Shown: piece by piece, positions 47,170-56,608 of the stretch
Layout of the letters: every line of letters starts with the position of its first letter
How positions within the stretch are numbered: position 1 is the stretch's first letter
DNA from: Microcoleus vaginatus WJT46-NPBG5
GTDB lineage: Bacteria; Cyanobacteriota; Cyanobacteriia; Cyanobacteriales; Oscillatoriaceae
Reading direction: 5' to 3'
Length of the DNA stretch: 64,000 nucleotides
NCBI GenBank assembly: GCA_019359355.1
Contig: JAHHHM010000003.1
Location: forward strand, 124,001-188,000
The notes under the pieces: generated by a model
What the model was told of the DNA's origin: nothing
What the model saw: the letters and a program-made list of their open reading frames with translations, nothing else
The model's database searches: none
Program-made: the position numbers and the translations under genes

Positions 47170-47235
47170 TTACCGAGCTGCGCGTTCCCAGGCGTGCGGC
47201 GGGTATTTTTCTGTTAATTCTTTACTTAAGAACAT
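47170..47235 (-). CDS. possible 21-residue small protein or sRNA
   Basis: Between the rqcH stop and the terminator a frame from ATG 47235 encodes MFLSKELTEKYPPHAWERAA plus Arg, then TAA. There is no ribosome binding site; GTTACAATG forms the start and an earlier GTTACAA lies 23 bases upstream. The composition (charged, YPPHAWERA) looks protein-like. The same stretch plus the terminator could equally be a ~130-nt small RNA carrying an anti-Shine-Dalgarno CCTCCTG. I do not recognise it. Confidence 0.3.
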   Translation of the reverse strand: MFLSKELTEKYPPHAWERAAR

Positions 47236-47273
47236 TGTAACAGAAGACACTAAAGTTTTGTAACAAAAGTTTA

Positions 47274-49031
47274 TTACGAAAATTTATCACCGGCCTGGGT
47301 AATATACCGGCTACCTTCTTGGGGACGCCCCCAGAGGATACGCTCGTGCTTGTAAACCACCATACCAGGTTTGGCTCCCTTGGGCTTGTAGACGTGCTTG
47401 GGTTCGGTATAAACCACCGGCACCTGTTCGCTTTGCCGAGCGCGGCTGTAATAGGCGCTTAGATCCGCAGCAAATTGCAAATCCGCCTCCTCGGCGACAG
47501 ATCCGGGCGGTAACCGCAGTAAGACGTGGCTACCGGCAATCTCTTGAGTATGAAACCATACATCGTAATCACCGGCAAGACGAAAGCTCAACTGGTCATT
47601 TTGCCGGTTGTTACGCCCAATCAATAATTCAAAACCGCTGGGACTTTGGTAACGGTAAAAATTCGTTGCCGGTGTTTCACTCTGACTGCGGTGTTCTGGA
47701 TCTTCTAGATATCCCTGGCTAATTAGCTCATCCCGAATTTCTTCCAAAGCTTGAAGATCCGCTGGTTCCCGGTAAGCATCCAGCCCGGAAAGCGTAGATT
47801 CCACTTGTTCGAGATAGTCAATTTCAGCTTGCACCTCAGCTAATAATGGCTCAACAGCCGCACGGGCGCGTTTAAGCTTTTGGTTGCGGCGGTAGAGAGA
47901 CTGAGCATTTTGCACCGCATTTTTTTCCGGTTCCAAGGGAATCGAAGTCGGGTTGCCGGTTTCAAAGTCGGCAAGAATAATTTCCTTCATCCCCGGTTGC
48001 CACGCCTGGAGATTGGCCATCATCAAGTCGGCTTGCTGCCGGTACTTGTCGGCTTCATCGGACTGTTGCAAGCGTTCTGAAAAAGTATTGGCTTTGAGCT
48101 GCAATTTAGCCAGCAAGTTACTGAGTTTTTGACTCAGTTGATGGCGTAGCTGCTTGAATTCTTGCTGATTTAGTTCGCCGGTGTAATAGGCATTGAGCAA
48201 CTCACTTACAGACGCAGGATCGCTCTTTCTCTGACTATCCACCCACCCCAACACCGAGTATCCCTCCCGTGTCCAGCACGGTTGAAACTGCTCTTGTTCC
48301 AAAGCTTGCAGCCATTCTTGCCACCGGCAGAACAATTGCTGCCAGTCAGACTCACTGAGGCTATCGGTAAGTTGAGCTGGATCAAGACCGGCAGCCTCGA
48401 CCATTTCCCGCCCGAAGGCTGAACTCAACCCCCGATAGCTTTTCAGCAACTGACGCCCTAGTTGGCCGGGGATCAGCGTGATTCGTTCCTGCCAACGTTC
48501 TTGGGGTTCATTCTTGTTAGGTGCCGGATCAGTCAGCGCCGGCGGCATTTCGTAAGGCTGGCCTGTTTGGATGGGACGCACACTCGATTGCCGGTCACTG
48601 ACTTGATGAGCCGCAGTGACAATCAAGTTTTCCTGATTGGCTAAAATCACATTGCTGCGTTTGCCCATAATTTCGACATACAGGTGCCAGAGAATCGGAT
48701 CACCAGGCCGGCGGGCAAATTGCAAGTCTAAAACGCGTTCCCAGGGTGCTACCTCAGTAATCGCTACCAACGCTAAACCGCCTAGTTGGTGGCGTAGCTG
48801 CTGGCTGAACGTAAATGTATCAGGAGTGCGAGGAGGCGGATCGCCGGCACATAGGCGGGCAGCTTGGGGATGCCAAGAGATATCCACCCAGCCTCGCCGG
48901 TCAATCGTTCGCAGCGACAGCGCCACCGTGTGCCGGTCACGTTGATAGACCTGTTCTAGACGCGCCGGCAGCCAACCCTTGCGTAATTCAGAACAAGCAG
49001 CAGTTAAAGTCGTAAAGTCAGCCGGTTGCAC
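47274..49031 (-). CDS. rqcH: Rqc2-like ribosome quality control protein RqcH (NFACT family)
   Basis: 585 residues with NFACT-N at the start (MQPADFTTLTAACSELRKGW; DLQFARRPGDPILWHLYVEI; MGKRSNVILANQENLIVTAA), long central coiled coils, and the C-terminal NFACT-R/DUF814 domain (FELLIGRNNRQNDQLSFRLA; DVWFHTQEIAGSHVLLRLPP; KHVYKPKGAKPGMVVYKHER). RqcH binds stalled 50S-nascent chain complexes and recruits tRNA-Ala to add alanine tails for degradation. In older annotations it is called a fibronectin-binding protein. The start (ATG 49031) precedes the conserved N-terminus. Divergent from remA. Confidence 0.93.
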   Translation of the reverse strand: MQPADFTTLTAACSELRKGWLPARLEQVYQRDRHTVALSLRTIDRRGWVDISWHPQAARLCAGDPPPRTPDTFTFSQQLRHQLGGLALVAITEVAPWERVLDLQFARRPGDPILWHLYVEIMGKRSNVILANQENLIVTAAHQVSDRQSSVRPIQTGQPYEMPPALTDPAPNKNEPQERWQERITLIPGQLGRQLLKSYRGLSSAFGREMVEAAGLDPAQLTDSLSESDWQQLFCRWQEWLQALEQEQFQPCWTREGYSVLGWVDSQRKSDPASVSELLNAYYTGELNQQEFKQLRHQLSQKLSNLLAKLQLKANTFSERLQQSDEADKYRQQADLMMANLQAWQPGMKEIILADFETGNPTSIPLEPEKNAVQNAQSLYRRNQKLKRARAAVEPLLAEVQAEIDYLEQVESTLSGLDAYREPADLQALEEIRDELISQGYLEDPEHRSQSETPATNFYRYQSPSGFELLIGRNNRQNDQLSFRLAGDYDVWFHTQEIAGSHVLLRLPPGSVAEEADLQFAADLSAYYSRARQSEQVPVVYTEPKHVYKPKGAKPGMVVYKHERILWGRPQEGSRYITQAGDKFS

Positions 49032-49236
49032 AGCGAAAAGTCTTTCCCGTTAAAACATCGACAGATACTTCCATGCTGGCAGATCCCTGCCGAAAGTTAA
49101 CAAGAAGCTGAAAAAAAGAGAAAAAAATCTAAAAACCCTGATTTTCCTCTGTTTTAGCCTTGTTAGCCAAGATTGTAATCGATACCATTAGAAATAAGGT
49201 TTTTGTAGGCTCATACGGCTAAGCCGTTAGTGCGTC

Positions 49237-49500
49237 ATGGACATTCAACTTATCAATATCGGTTTTGGTAACATCGTGTCTGCCAACCGAGTCGTTGCCA
49301 TTGTCAGTCCTGAGTCTGCCCCGATTAAGCGGATCATTAGTGATGCGCGGGATAGGGGACAGTTGATTGATGCTACTTACGGTCGTCGAACACGAGCTGT
49401 GATCATTACCGATTCCAGCCACGTCATCCTTTCGGCAATTCAGCCGGAAACCGTCGCCCATCGCTTTGTCATCAGTAAAGACGGTCAGAGCGTCAGTTAA
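49237..49500 (+). CDS. remA: RemA/DUF370 family DNA-binding regulator
   Basis: 87 residues ([57 protein letters not shown]). It matches the RemA family; in Bacillus RemA activates biofilm matrix genes and forms an octameric ring that wraps DNA. The Arg residues in ATYGRRTRA fit the DNA-binding surface. As in Bacillus, it is immediately upstream of guanylate kinase. The target in cyanobacteria is unknown to me. Confidence 0.92.
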   Translation: MDIQLINIGFGNIVSANRVVAIVSPESAPIKRIISDARDRGQLIDATYGRRTRAVIITDSSHVILSAIQPETVAHRFVISKDGQSVS

Positions 49501-49674
49501 TTTACTTCCACGATTTCTATTCCCGCTTGGATCGCCCGATTGCTCCGTGTTCAACCAGTACACATCCTATTGCATCTCTAGTGGATTTGTAATAATTCTA
49601 TACAGAATTGGATACAGAACCTTTATAATCCCAGAGAAGATGTGGATAAGGATGTTTCAAGGGATAGCGGGTGT

Positions 49675-50232
49675 ATGCAAAGCGGGAAACTGATTGTGCT
49701 GACTGGGCCGAGTGGCGTGGGCAAAGGAACTTTGTTGCGCTCACTGCTAAAGCGTCATCCTGAACTGTACCTGTCGGTATCTGTGACCACTCGCGCCCCC
49801 CGCAAGGGCGAGATTCATGGCAAGCATTATTATTTCATTGACCGGCACCAATTTGAGCAACTGGTCGCAGCGGGGGACTTGCTGGAGTGGGCTGAGTTTG
49901 CCGGTAATTATTACGGAACCTTGCGCCGGCAAGTAGAAACTCACCTGCAAGAAGGTGAGTGGGTGGTGCTAGAAATTGAGCTAGAAGGGGCAAGACAAAT
50001 CAGGCAGACATTTCCTCAAGCCCTGCAACTGTTTATTCTGCCGCCCTCTGTTGATACTCTAGAAACTCGCATTCGCCAGCGGGGACAAGATTCGGAAGAA
50101 GCGATTGCAAGGCGTCTCAATCGCGCAGTTGAAGAAATCGCCGCCGCTGATGAATTTGACATCAAGATTGTCAATGACGAGTTAGAAAAAACCTTAGAGT
50201 GTATCGAGGGGGAACTGTTCGCCCCCGTTTAG
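49675..50232 (+). CDS. gmk: guanylate kinase
   Basis: 185 residues from ATG 49675 (MQSGKLIVLTGPSGVGKGTL), as in other cyanobacteria; the upstream GTG 49642 would add 11 residues with no match. Walker A is GPSGVGKG (11-18); GMP-binding residues lie in SVTTRAPRKGEIHGKHYYFI and LEWAEFAGNYYGT; the lid has IRQRGQDSEEAIARRL. It converts GMP to GDP with ATP and is essential. Conserved remA-gmk linkage. Confidence 0.95.
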   Translation: MQSGKLIVLTGPSGVGKGTLLRSLLKRHPELYLSVSVTTRAPRKGEIHGKHYYFIDRHQFEQLVAAGDLLEWAEFAGNYYGTLRRQVETHLQEGEWVVLEIELEGARQIRQTFPQALQLFILPPSVDTLETRIRQRGQDSEEAIARRLNRAVEEIAAADEFDIKIVNDELEKTLECIEGELFAPV

Positions 50233-50349
50233 GTAATCGGGTGAACACTCAGGGCTTTTTTATTCTCTTTCAGTCCCGCCTGGTGAATTTCCAGAGGGGG
50301 CTGACAGAAGAATTTCAACTATCAGGTAGTTATTTTTGATTTGTTGACC

Positions 50350-53300
50350 TTAACCGATGCCGGCCCTCCCTTCAACCACACCGTAGTTCACGAAATGTTC
50401 AAACCCGCTGCGGTATAAACCCTTAGCCACATCTGCCGCGACATCCGCATTATTTGCCAGATAAAAGGCCTCGTCATATTGATCACTAGGTCGGCGTTTT
50501 TCTGTTTGTCCATAGCGGATAAAGTGTTCGTACCCACTGCGATAAGTTCCCTTACTCACCTCTGCCGCCACATCGGCGTTGTTCTCTAAATAAAACTTTT
50601 CGTCAAATAGCTTCAGACGCGGCGTACGTCCCTCAAATTGACCAAACTTTAAGTAATGGAAAATCCCACTTTTGACTTCCCCTTTCGCCGTTGCCGCCGC
50701 TAAACCTTCATCTTGATTAAGATACTGGTTGGCGTTAAACAAATTGCTGGGGTTACGGTTTTTCTCTAATAGGTTGGGCCGGTTTTCTGAGATGCCGTAC
50801 CGCACAAAATGATTAAAGGCACTACCGCCTCGGCTGACATCTTCTGCCACATCGGGGTTGGTAGCCAAATAATATTGTGTGTTGAATAAGGCACTAGGGT
50901 CACGCTTTTCAAACTGTCCATTGCGGATAAAGTGTTCAAAGCCGTAGCGGTAAACACCGGCTTCTACATCCCGTTTGACATCCGGGTTATTTTCTAGATA
51001 AAACCCTTCATCATAAATTTGCAGCCTCGCGTCGCGTTCTTCGTATTGCCCATAGCGGGCGAAGTGTTCCCAAGCACTGCGATAAACGCCTTTTTGTACG
51101 GCATCTTTCACATCTGGGTTTTGTTCGAGATAGAGTATGGGATCAAATAGAAGACTGGGTTGCCGGTTTTCTAATTGACCGAATTTTTGATAATGCTCAA
51201 GTGCGCCGCCGGCATAGTTACCTTTGGCGACATCGGCAGCGACATCTCGGTTATTGGCTAGATAATATTTTTCGTCAAAGTAGAGGGTGGTGGGTTCTTT
51301 GCCTTGGCTTTCTAGTTCGAGTAGTTCAGCAAAGGTGAATAGGGGATTGCTGGTGTTGTATTTGGCGATAGTATCGTCACTAGCAGCGTAGTAGCGGCCC
51401 CTACTCAAATTGCTGAGAATTATATAAACACTGCCCCCATTGTCTACAGCGATATCATTAATCGGTTGAGAATCCTTGCTTCTAGACAATGTATAACTGT
51501 TGCCAAGGGGATTAATCTTGAAGAGAGAAGAATAAGAGCCTTCAAATGTATCCGTCGAAGAGAAATAGCTTTCAGTGATTCTCGTGTAGACATTGCCTAA
51601 GTTGTCTACCGCTATATCGCCGGGACTACTATTATCTTGGCTATAGCCGAATCTAGAACCGTTATCATACGGAAGAGAACTGCTGGCAAGGTAGGTGGAG
51701 TAACCCAAAGTGCCGCCGGCATTGAGCTTACTCACAAAGGCTGTCAAGGCGGTTGTCTTCTCAATTGGCAAAGCGTTTTTAAGGGGGAAGTTATTAGAAT
51801 CTGTACTTCCTCTTACATAGGCATTGCCCGAACTATCTACAGCAATGCCATAAATTCCGTCAAATTCACTGCCGCCGAGGTACGTAGAGTAAACCAAAGC
51901 TGTGCCATCGATATTAAGCTTACTCACAAAGCCATCACTGGAACCTGCCATCTGACCTTGCAGAGCGTTTTGCGCGGGAAAATTAGCAGAGTTAGTGATT
52001 CCAGTTACAAACACATGACCCGCGCTGTCCACAGCCATGTCTGTGAACAAATCATTGCCACTGCCGCCAAGGTAAGTCGAGTAAATCAAAGCCGTTCCAC
52101 TGGCATTAAGTTTGCTCACAAAGCCATCAGAAAAACCTGCCCTCTGGCTTTGTAGAGGATTCAGTGTGGGGAAGTCGGAGGAAGTTGTAGATCCCATCAC
52201 ATAGATATTCCCGGCACCATCAAGGGCTATGCTCTGAGCCGTATCCTCAGAACTCCTACCCAAATAAGTTGAATAAAGTAAAGCATTGCCAGTAGCATTG
52301 AGTTTGGCAACAAAGGTGTCTGCTTTCAACTCAGAACTGTCAGCAATTGCAGGTTGTAGGGGATTCACCGTGGGGAAGTCGGTGGAACTGGTGTTTCCTA
52401 TGATGTAGGCGTTGCCAACACTGTCAATTGCAATGTCGCCACCATAATCATCACCGTTGCCACCCAAGTAGGTGGAGTAGAGGACTGTTTTGCCAGAGGC
52501 ATCGAGTTTGGTTACGAAGGCATTGTTAGAGGCAGGCGCGGTGGCTTGGTAACCATTGACCGTAGGGAACTGGGTTGAATTTGTAGACCCGGTAATATAT
52601 ACATTACCGGCGCTGTCTACTGCAATAGCATTGCTATAGCTCCCTATGATCATGCGATACCCATCAGAGAATACATCTGGGACTTGTTGGTAGTATACCA
52701 GCACCGGATCAATCACCAGGGTATGTGCCGAATCGTAAGCACCTAAACTAAACCCGACTGTGCCATCTCCCAACAGTTTATAAGCCGACTCAACTTCTTT
52801 GATTTCTCCGTTTATTTCTTGGTAAACATAGGGGGCTGAGTCGATTAATTCTCCGGTTCCTGTCTTGATAATTAGTGCGCCATCTTCGCGCAATTGTAGG
52901 TCTTCTATTCCTTTGTATTGAATTTTTATTTGTCCCGCATCTGCGCCGGCTTCTACGATAAATTCCCCTTTTAGATGCCCTTCTGTTCCTTTATAAAGCC
53001 GATCAATGCCTTCGTATACGTTTCGATACACTACGCCTTCATAAGTGGAAACGTCCATTTGCCATTGATTCGGATCGTCTCCATTGAGGAAATTGGCCAC
53101 TCCTGGTAATTTTTCCAGGGTTTCAATGGTGGGGTTGACATTGCTTCCTATGAGGTTGCTTCGCACTACTGAGGAGATGTTTTCTGTTTCCCCTTCTCCC
53201 TTTCCTTCTGCGGTGAAGATGACCTCATTGGGGGTGAAATAGAAGGTATGACCGGCACCTTTTATCTGGTATTTGACTTCCGCGTCTGCTTGGCCGGCAT

Positions 53301-53688
53301 TTTCTATAAAACTTAACCCTAATTTTCCCCAGTCTTGCTGCTTTTCAATTCCAACATTGGTTAGGGCATCATTTTCAGATTTGGCGGCGCTTGGGGTGTT
53401 TTCTGATACTTGGCTAATTAAATCTGGCGTTGTGCCAGCAGAGGGCAGTCTTCCTTCTTCTTTGCCGTGTAGCAGCCAATGTTCCCAGCCATTTTCATAC
53501 ACTCCACTACTCACGGCTACTGCGACATCAAGATTTTCTCGCAAGTAATAATCACTATCGAACCCGGCTGGGGGAGTGTTGGGATTTGAGCCGGTTGATA
53601 ATATATCTTTGTTTCCCTGAGCTGTGGTGAATAAATTCTCTGACACGGACTCGTTGAATGCTTGCACGCCGAGATTATCCATTGCCAT
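50350..53688 (-). CDS. large SBBP-type beta-propeller protein with DUF7948-like start and FYLxxNxDV repeats
   Basis: 1112 residues. A short repeat (FDSDYYLRENLDVAVAVSSG) lies near the N-terminus, then a DUF7948-like beta region (GLSFIENAGQADAEVKYQIK; LKGEFIVEAGADAGQIKIQY). A run of SBBP propeller blades follows (DSAGNVYITGSTNSTQFPTV; ALIYSTYLGGSGNDLFTDMA) through about residue 760. The end has seven ~43-residue repeats of the pattern FYLxNNxDVAxxVxxGxYRS-GxEHFxxYGxxExR. No signal peptide is visible at the N-terminus, so it may be exported by a non-Sec route such as type I secretion, or be cytosolic. Probably a surface or matrix protein. Confidence 0.87.
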   Translation of the reverse strand: MAMDNLGVQAFNESVSENLFTTAQGNKDILSTGSNPNTPPAGFDSDYYLRENLDVAVAVSSGVYENGWEHWLLHGKEEGRLPSAGTTPDLISQVSENTPSAAKSENDALTNVGIEKQQDWGKLGLSFIENAGQADAEVKYQIKGAGHTFYFTPNEVIFTAEGKGEGETENISSVVRSNLIGSNVNPTIETLEKLPGVANFLNGDDPNQWQMDVSTYEGVVYRNVYEGIDRLYKGTEGHLKGEFIVEAGADAGQIKIQYKGIEDLQLREDGALIIKTGTGELIDSAPYVYQEINGEIKEVESAYKLLGDGTVGFSLGAYDSAHTLVIDPVLVYYQQVPDVFSDGYRMIIGSYSNAIAVDSAGNVYITGSTNSTQFPTVNGYQATAPASNNAFVTKLDASGKTVLYSTYLGGNGDDYGGDIAIDSVGNAYIIGNTSSTDFPTVNPLQPAIADSSELKADTFVAKLNATGNALLYSTYLGRSSEDTAQSIALDGAGNIYVMGSTTSSDFPTLNPLQSQRAGFSDGFVSKLNASGTALIYSTYLGGSGNDLFTDMAVDSAGHVFVTGITNSANFPAQNALQGQMAGSSDGFVSKLNIDGTALVYSTYLGGSEFDGIYGIAVDSSGNAYVRGSTDSNNFPLKNALPIEKTTALTAFVSKLNAGGTLGYSTYLASSSLPYDNGSRFGYSQDNSSPGDIAVDNLGNVYTRITESYFSSTDTFEGSYSSLFKINPLGNSYTLSRSKDSQPINDIAVDNGGSVYIILSNLSRGRYYAASDDTIAKYNTSNPLFTFAELLELESQGKEPTTLYFDEKYYLANNRDVAADVAKGNYAGGALEHYQKFGQLENRQPSLLFDPILYLEQNPDVKDAVQKGVYRSAWEHFARYGQYEERDARLQIYDEGFYLENNPDVKRDVEAGVYRYGFEHFIRNGQFEKRDPSALFNTQYYLATNPDVAEDVSRGGSAFNHFVRYGISENRPNLLEKNRNPSNLFNANQYLNQDEGLAAATAKGEVKSGIFHYLKFGQFEGRTPRLKLFDEKFYLENNADVAAEVSKGTYRSGYEHFIRYGQTEKRRPSDQYDEAFYLANNADVAADVAKGLYRSGFEHFVNYGVVEGRAGIG
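50353..51288 (-). repeat. seven C-terminal ~43-residue repeats of the SBBP protein
   Basis: Seven units (about 129 bp each) encode YL-NNxDV ... GxYRSGxEHFxxYGQxExRxPS. The fourth has a short insertion and the fifth is divergent (YLNQDEGLAAATAKG). An eighth copy sits alone near the N-terminus (about 53425-53560). The unit is known from cyanobacterial calcium-binding or adhesin-like proteins but I cannot name its fold. Confidence 0.85.
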
Positions 53689-53838
53689 CTCTTCCTTTTT
53701 ACCACTGATTTAGCCCAGGGGGCAAGCGATGATTAACTCCCCCTTTATACTCGACTCCCTCGGGTTTGGCTAGCCCCCAGTCGGGCGGTTTTTTACCAAC
53801 TTTTTGAAACAATCATGGCCTAGTAAAGATATATCAAT

Positions 53839-54324
53839 TTACATGAAAATTTGATACACCAAATAAGCAAAAATCGCGCCGCCTATTCCCCCAACAAGAA
53901 AACCTGATGCAAAATTACTCCAGCCTTCCTGTGTAGTGAAAGCTTCTGGAGGATGAGGCGTTGTAATTGTCGAAACCGGCTTATTTTCGTCTAGCACAGT
54001 CGCATACAAAGATAAAGCAAACGTTAAAATTACCACAATGCTTGCGGCTTCCATTAAACCCAAAAAATCACCTGCTTGAGTGCCGCGCAGTGGATTTGTC
54101 CAGGCAAAGGGGCCAAATAAAAAATATCCATGCGCCATGCCAATTTCTAAACCGCGCCGCTGGGGTAACAAACCCTTGCGATAAGCCGGCAAATTATTAA
54201 TAAAAGCCTTCGTTAAAGTGGAAGCATTTACCGGCGTTGCCAGATTTCCCACTTGCGGATCGCCGGCAGGGTAAACTACTTCACGATTCCTCGGATCACT
54301 TGTCGATTGCACAGATTGGCTCAT
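53839..54324 (-). CDS. psaL: photosystem I reaction centre subunit XI
   Basis: 161 residues from ATG 54324 (MSQSVQSTSDPRNREVVYPA). PsaL sits at the centre of the trimeric (or tetrameric) photosystem I and holds the monomers together. Typical features: GDPQVGNLATPVNASTLTKA, FINNLPAYRKGLLPQRRGLE, GMAHGYFLFGPFAWTNPLRG and three membrane helices ending in FLVGGIGGAIFAYLVYQIF. It lies downstream of psaF-psaJ on the same strand with a 294-bp gap containing a repeat; no psaI was found beside it. Confidence 0.96.
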   Translation of the reverse strand: MSQSVQSTSDPRNREVVYPAGDPQVGNLATPVNASTLTKAFINNLPAYRKGLLPQRRGLEIGMAHGYFLFGPFAWTNPLRGTQAGDFLGLMEAASIVVILTFALSLYATVLDENKPVSTITTPHPPEAFTTQEGWSNFASGFLVGGIGGAIFAYLVYQIFM

Positions 54325-54534
54325 ATTTAAATAAAAAAGTCGCAATATTTTTACCCATCAATCAGCTTTGACAAGCATCATCTGTGGGAAAACAGAAACA
54401 AAATAATTATACCTAAATATGTTGATTTTTTATAATGATAAAACTCGCGCTCTGTGCGGTGACTTGACCGACACGACCACGAGTTTCATAAATTTGATTT
54501 GTTGTAGAACCGCTATCAATCGCCACTAACAGAT

Positions 54535-54600
54535 GTATGGGCGGGTTTGGCTGACAACTTAACGTCGAACCCGATATTAAACGACAAAACCCGCCCCTAC
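54535..54600. repeat. inverted repeat between psaJ and psaL
   Basis: GTATGGGCGGGTTT (54535-54548) pairs with AAACCCGCCCCTAC (54587-54600) around a 38-base loop. GGGCGGGTTT-type palindromes recur in filamentous cyanobacterial genomes, so this is probably a dispersed repeat. Lying just after the psaJ stop, it could also stabilise the psaFJ message. Confidence 0.65.
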
Positions 54601-54618
54601 AAACTGATCGCGTCCCTT

Positions 54619-54747
54619 CTACGGGAGAGGATGGAACAGCAGATCAGGGAAGTAGTAGTTAAACACAATCAGGCCGGCAGCCTGAAGCGAGATCCAAATT
54701 GTGGCGAGAACCGGCGCGGAAGACAGATATCTGGGTAAACCTTGCAT
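54619..54747 (-). CDS. psaJ: photosystem I reaction centre subunit IX
   Basis: A 42-residue single-helix protein, [20 protein letters not shown] followed by [20 protein letters not shown] and LP. The pattern (short stromal start, hydrophobic helix, [12 protein letters not shown] end) is diagnostic for PsaJ, which holds pigments at the PsaA/PsaF edge and helps anchor PsaF. GGAGGATCTCCG lies just before ATG 54747. It follows psaF by 42 bp on the same strand, the standard psaF-psaJ operon. Confidence 0.96.
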   Translation of the reverse strand: MQGLPRYLSSAPVLATIWISLQAAGLIVFNYYFPDLLFHPLP

Positions 54748-54789
54748 GATCGGAGATCCTCCTTAAAAAGTTAAGCAATTGAGCATGAA

Positions 54790-55293
54790 CTAGCGGGGTG
54801 ATACCGGGATTTCATCATCTTTGGCATACAGTTTCCCACTGAGGGCTTCCCCAATAGCTGCTAGTGGCCAGGTAAAGCCACTCAGCATATATTTAATTGC
54901 CACGGGAACATCAATGATGATTTCTTTTTCTTCAGGGCTATCGGTTTTGCGAACCGCTTGGAGATAAGCGCGGCCTACCCAACCAATCCAGCCGGCAATG
55001 TAGAGAAAGAGAATGCCTGGAATAATAAAGTCTCCAGCATGACTCCAACGGCCATCTGGAATCAAGTGAGGAAGTCCTTCAGGGCCGCACAGCGCTTGAG
55101 AGTAACGCTCAAAACGTTTTTGTCCAGACTGGGGGTCGCTGGTCGTGTTGCGTGCATTTTGCGCCCGTTGCTGAAAAGCAGGGGATTCGCTGCAAGGCAC
55201 TAGCCCCGCCACATTTGGCTCACCAGCAAAGGCACCTGGAGCAACACTGATCCAAAGACCAATCGCCAGAATTAAAGCTAACAATCGTCGCAT
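54790..55293 (-). CDS. psaF: photosystem I reaction centre subunit III (plastocyanin-docking)
   Basis: 167 residues from ATG 55293 (RBS AAAGGAAAC). A Sec signal peptide ([20 protein letters not shown]) is followed by the lumenal domain [15 protein letters not shown] with the two conserved Cys (CSES and [12 protein letters not shown]), then a membrane helix ([20 protein letters not shown]) and a stromal tail. The cyanobacterial form lacks the Lys-rich plant extension for plastocyanin docking. First gene of psaFJ, divergent from tsaD, as in other cyanobacteria. Confidence 0.97.
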   Translation of the reverse strand: MRRLLALILAIGLWISVAPGAFAGEPNVAGLVPCSESPAFQQRAQNARNTTSDPQSGQKRFERYSQALCGPEGLPHLIPDGRWSHAGDFIIPGILFLYIAGWIGWVGRAYLQAVRKTDSPEEKEIIIDVPVAIKYMLSGFTWPLAAIGEALSGKLYAKDDEIPVSPR

Positions 55294-55461
55294 GGAATTG
55301 TTTCCTTTTGTTACAAAACACAAAGTTTTTTGGACAAACCGCCCCGCGACTTAATACAGGCCAGTTTGCCCTCATTTGGATGCAATTTTACTCTTCTGAG
55401 TGAACTCAGGAAAGTCTAAGCTACTGGTAGTAGCCAATCCATTTCAAAACATTACCAGCCA

Positions 55462-56514
55462 ATGGCAACGGTTTTAGCAATTGAAACAAGTTGTGACGAA
55501 ACAGCAGTGGCGATTGTTAAGAATCGTCAAGTTCACAGCAGTATTATTGCCTCTCAAATTGCCACACACCGGCAGTATGGAGGCGTTGTGCCTGAGGTCG
55601 CATCGCGTCAACACCTAGAAGCAATCAATCAACTGATCGCCCAAGCATTTCAAGAAGCCAACCTCAACTGGCAAGAAATTGATGGGGTCGCAGCCACCTG
55701 TGCTCCAGGCTTGGTGGGGGCGCTGTTGGTGGGGTTAAGTGCCGCTAAAACCCTGGCAATTGTCCACCAGAAGCCTTTTTTAGGCGTTCATCACCTAGAA
55801 GGTCATATTTACGCTTCCTATCTCAGCGAACCTTCTTTAAACCCGCCCTTTCTTTGTCTGCTGGTTTCCGGTGGCCACACAAGCTTGATTCATGTGAAAG
55901 ATTGTGGCAACTATGAAACGCTGGGACAAACCCGTGATGATGCTGCCGGCGAAGCGTTTGATAAAGTGGCGCGGTTGTTGCAATTGGGCTATCCAGGGGG
56001 TCCTGCCATTGACCGGCTAGCCGCACAAGGCAACCCTCAAACGTTTCCGCTACCGGAGGGTAATATTTCTTTACCATCCGGCGGCTATCATCCCTACGAC
56101 TCAAGTTTTAGCGGCTTGAAAACAGCAGTGTTGCGGCTGGTGCAAAAGCTGCAACAGGAGAAACCAGACGAGTTGCCGGTGAGTGATATCGCAGCTAGTT
56201 TTCAGCAATCTGTTGCTAAGAGCTTGACAAAAAGAGCGGTTACCTGTGCGATTAACAACGGATTGAACACGATTGCTGTGGGTGGGGGCGTGGCGGCAAA
56301 CAGTGGACTGCGAAAGCATCTACAAATGGCTGCCGGCGAACACAATTTACGGGTGCTGTTTCCTCCCCTTAAGTTTTGCACCGATAACGCTGCCATGATT
56401 GGCTGTGCCGCATCTGAGCATTTAAATCGGGGTCATACTTCCCCGTTAAGCCTGGGTGTGCAGTCTCGACTGTCGCTTTCAGACGTGATGCAGCTTTATC
56501 AAAGGAGTTGTTAA
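55462..56514 (+). CDS. tsaD: tRNA threonylcarbamoyladenosine biosynthesis protein TsaD
   Basis: 350 residues. With TsaB and TsaE it transfers threonylcarbamoyl to A37 of ANN-decoding tRNAs. The metal site is HHLEGH (His111 and His115) with a later Asp in [13 protein letters not shown]-binding ASKHA motifs include [40 protein letters not shown] and [16 protein letters not shown] at 55462, divergent from psaF across 168 bp. Old name gcp. Confidence 0.97.
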   Translation: MATVLAIETSCDETAVAIVKNRQVHSSIIASQIATHRQYGGVVPEVASRQHLEAINQLIAQAFQEANLNWQEIDGVAATCAPGLVGALLVGLSAAKTLAIVHQKPFLGVHHLEGHIYASYLSEPSLNPPFLCLLVSGGHTSLIHVKDCGNYETLGQTRDDAAGEAFDKVARLLQLGYPGGPAIDRLAAQGNPQTFPLPEGNISLPSGGYHPYDSSFSGLKTAVLRLVQKLQQEKPDELPVSDIAASFQQSVAKSLTKRAVTCAINNGLNTIAVGGGVAANSGLRKHLQMAAGEHNLRVLFPPLKFCTDNAAMIGCAASEHLNRGHTSPLSLGVQSRLSLSDVMQLYQRSC

Positions 56515-56518
56515 ACAT

Positions 56519-56568
56519 AAAAGCCGAAGTTTTCCTTAAAAATCAACAGGGTAAAACTCGGCTTTTTT
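56519..56568 (+). terminator. intrinsic terminator of tsaD
   Basis: AAAAGCCGAAGTTTT pairs with AAAACTCGGCTTTTTT (one bulged base) a few bases after the tsaD stop. A-rich 5' arm and T-rich 3' arm make it bidirectional, and a minus-strand gene ends close by (56609). Confidence 0.85.
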
Positions 56569-56608
56569 CAATTTAGATAAAAAAATTAATTGTACCTTGC
56601 AAAAAAAA

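Noticed and set aside
51637-52155. 172-codon open frame on the plus strand
   Set aside because: It is antisense to the propeller repeats of the SBBP protein; its internal repetition mirrors those blades.
54360-54618. Possible psaI next to psaL
   Set aside because: No minus-strand frame of 35-45 codons with a single helix was found; psaI must be elsewhere.
54547-54738. Open frame on the plus strand between psaL and psaF
   Set aside because: It lies antisense to psaJ and across an inverted repeat; psaJ on the minus strand explains the conservation and has a strong ribosome binding site.
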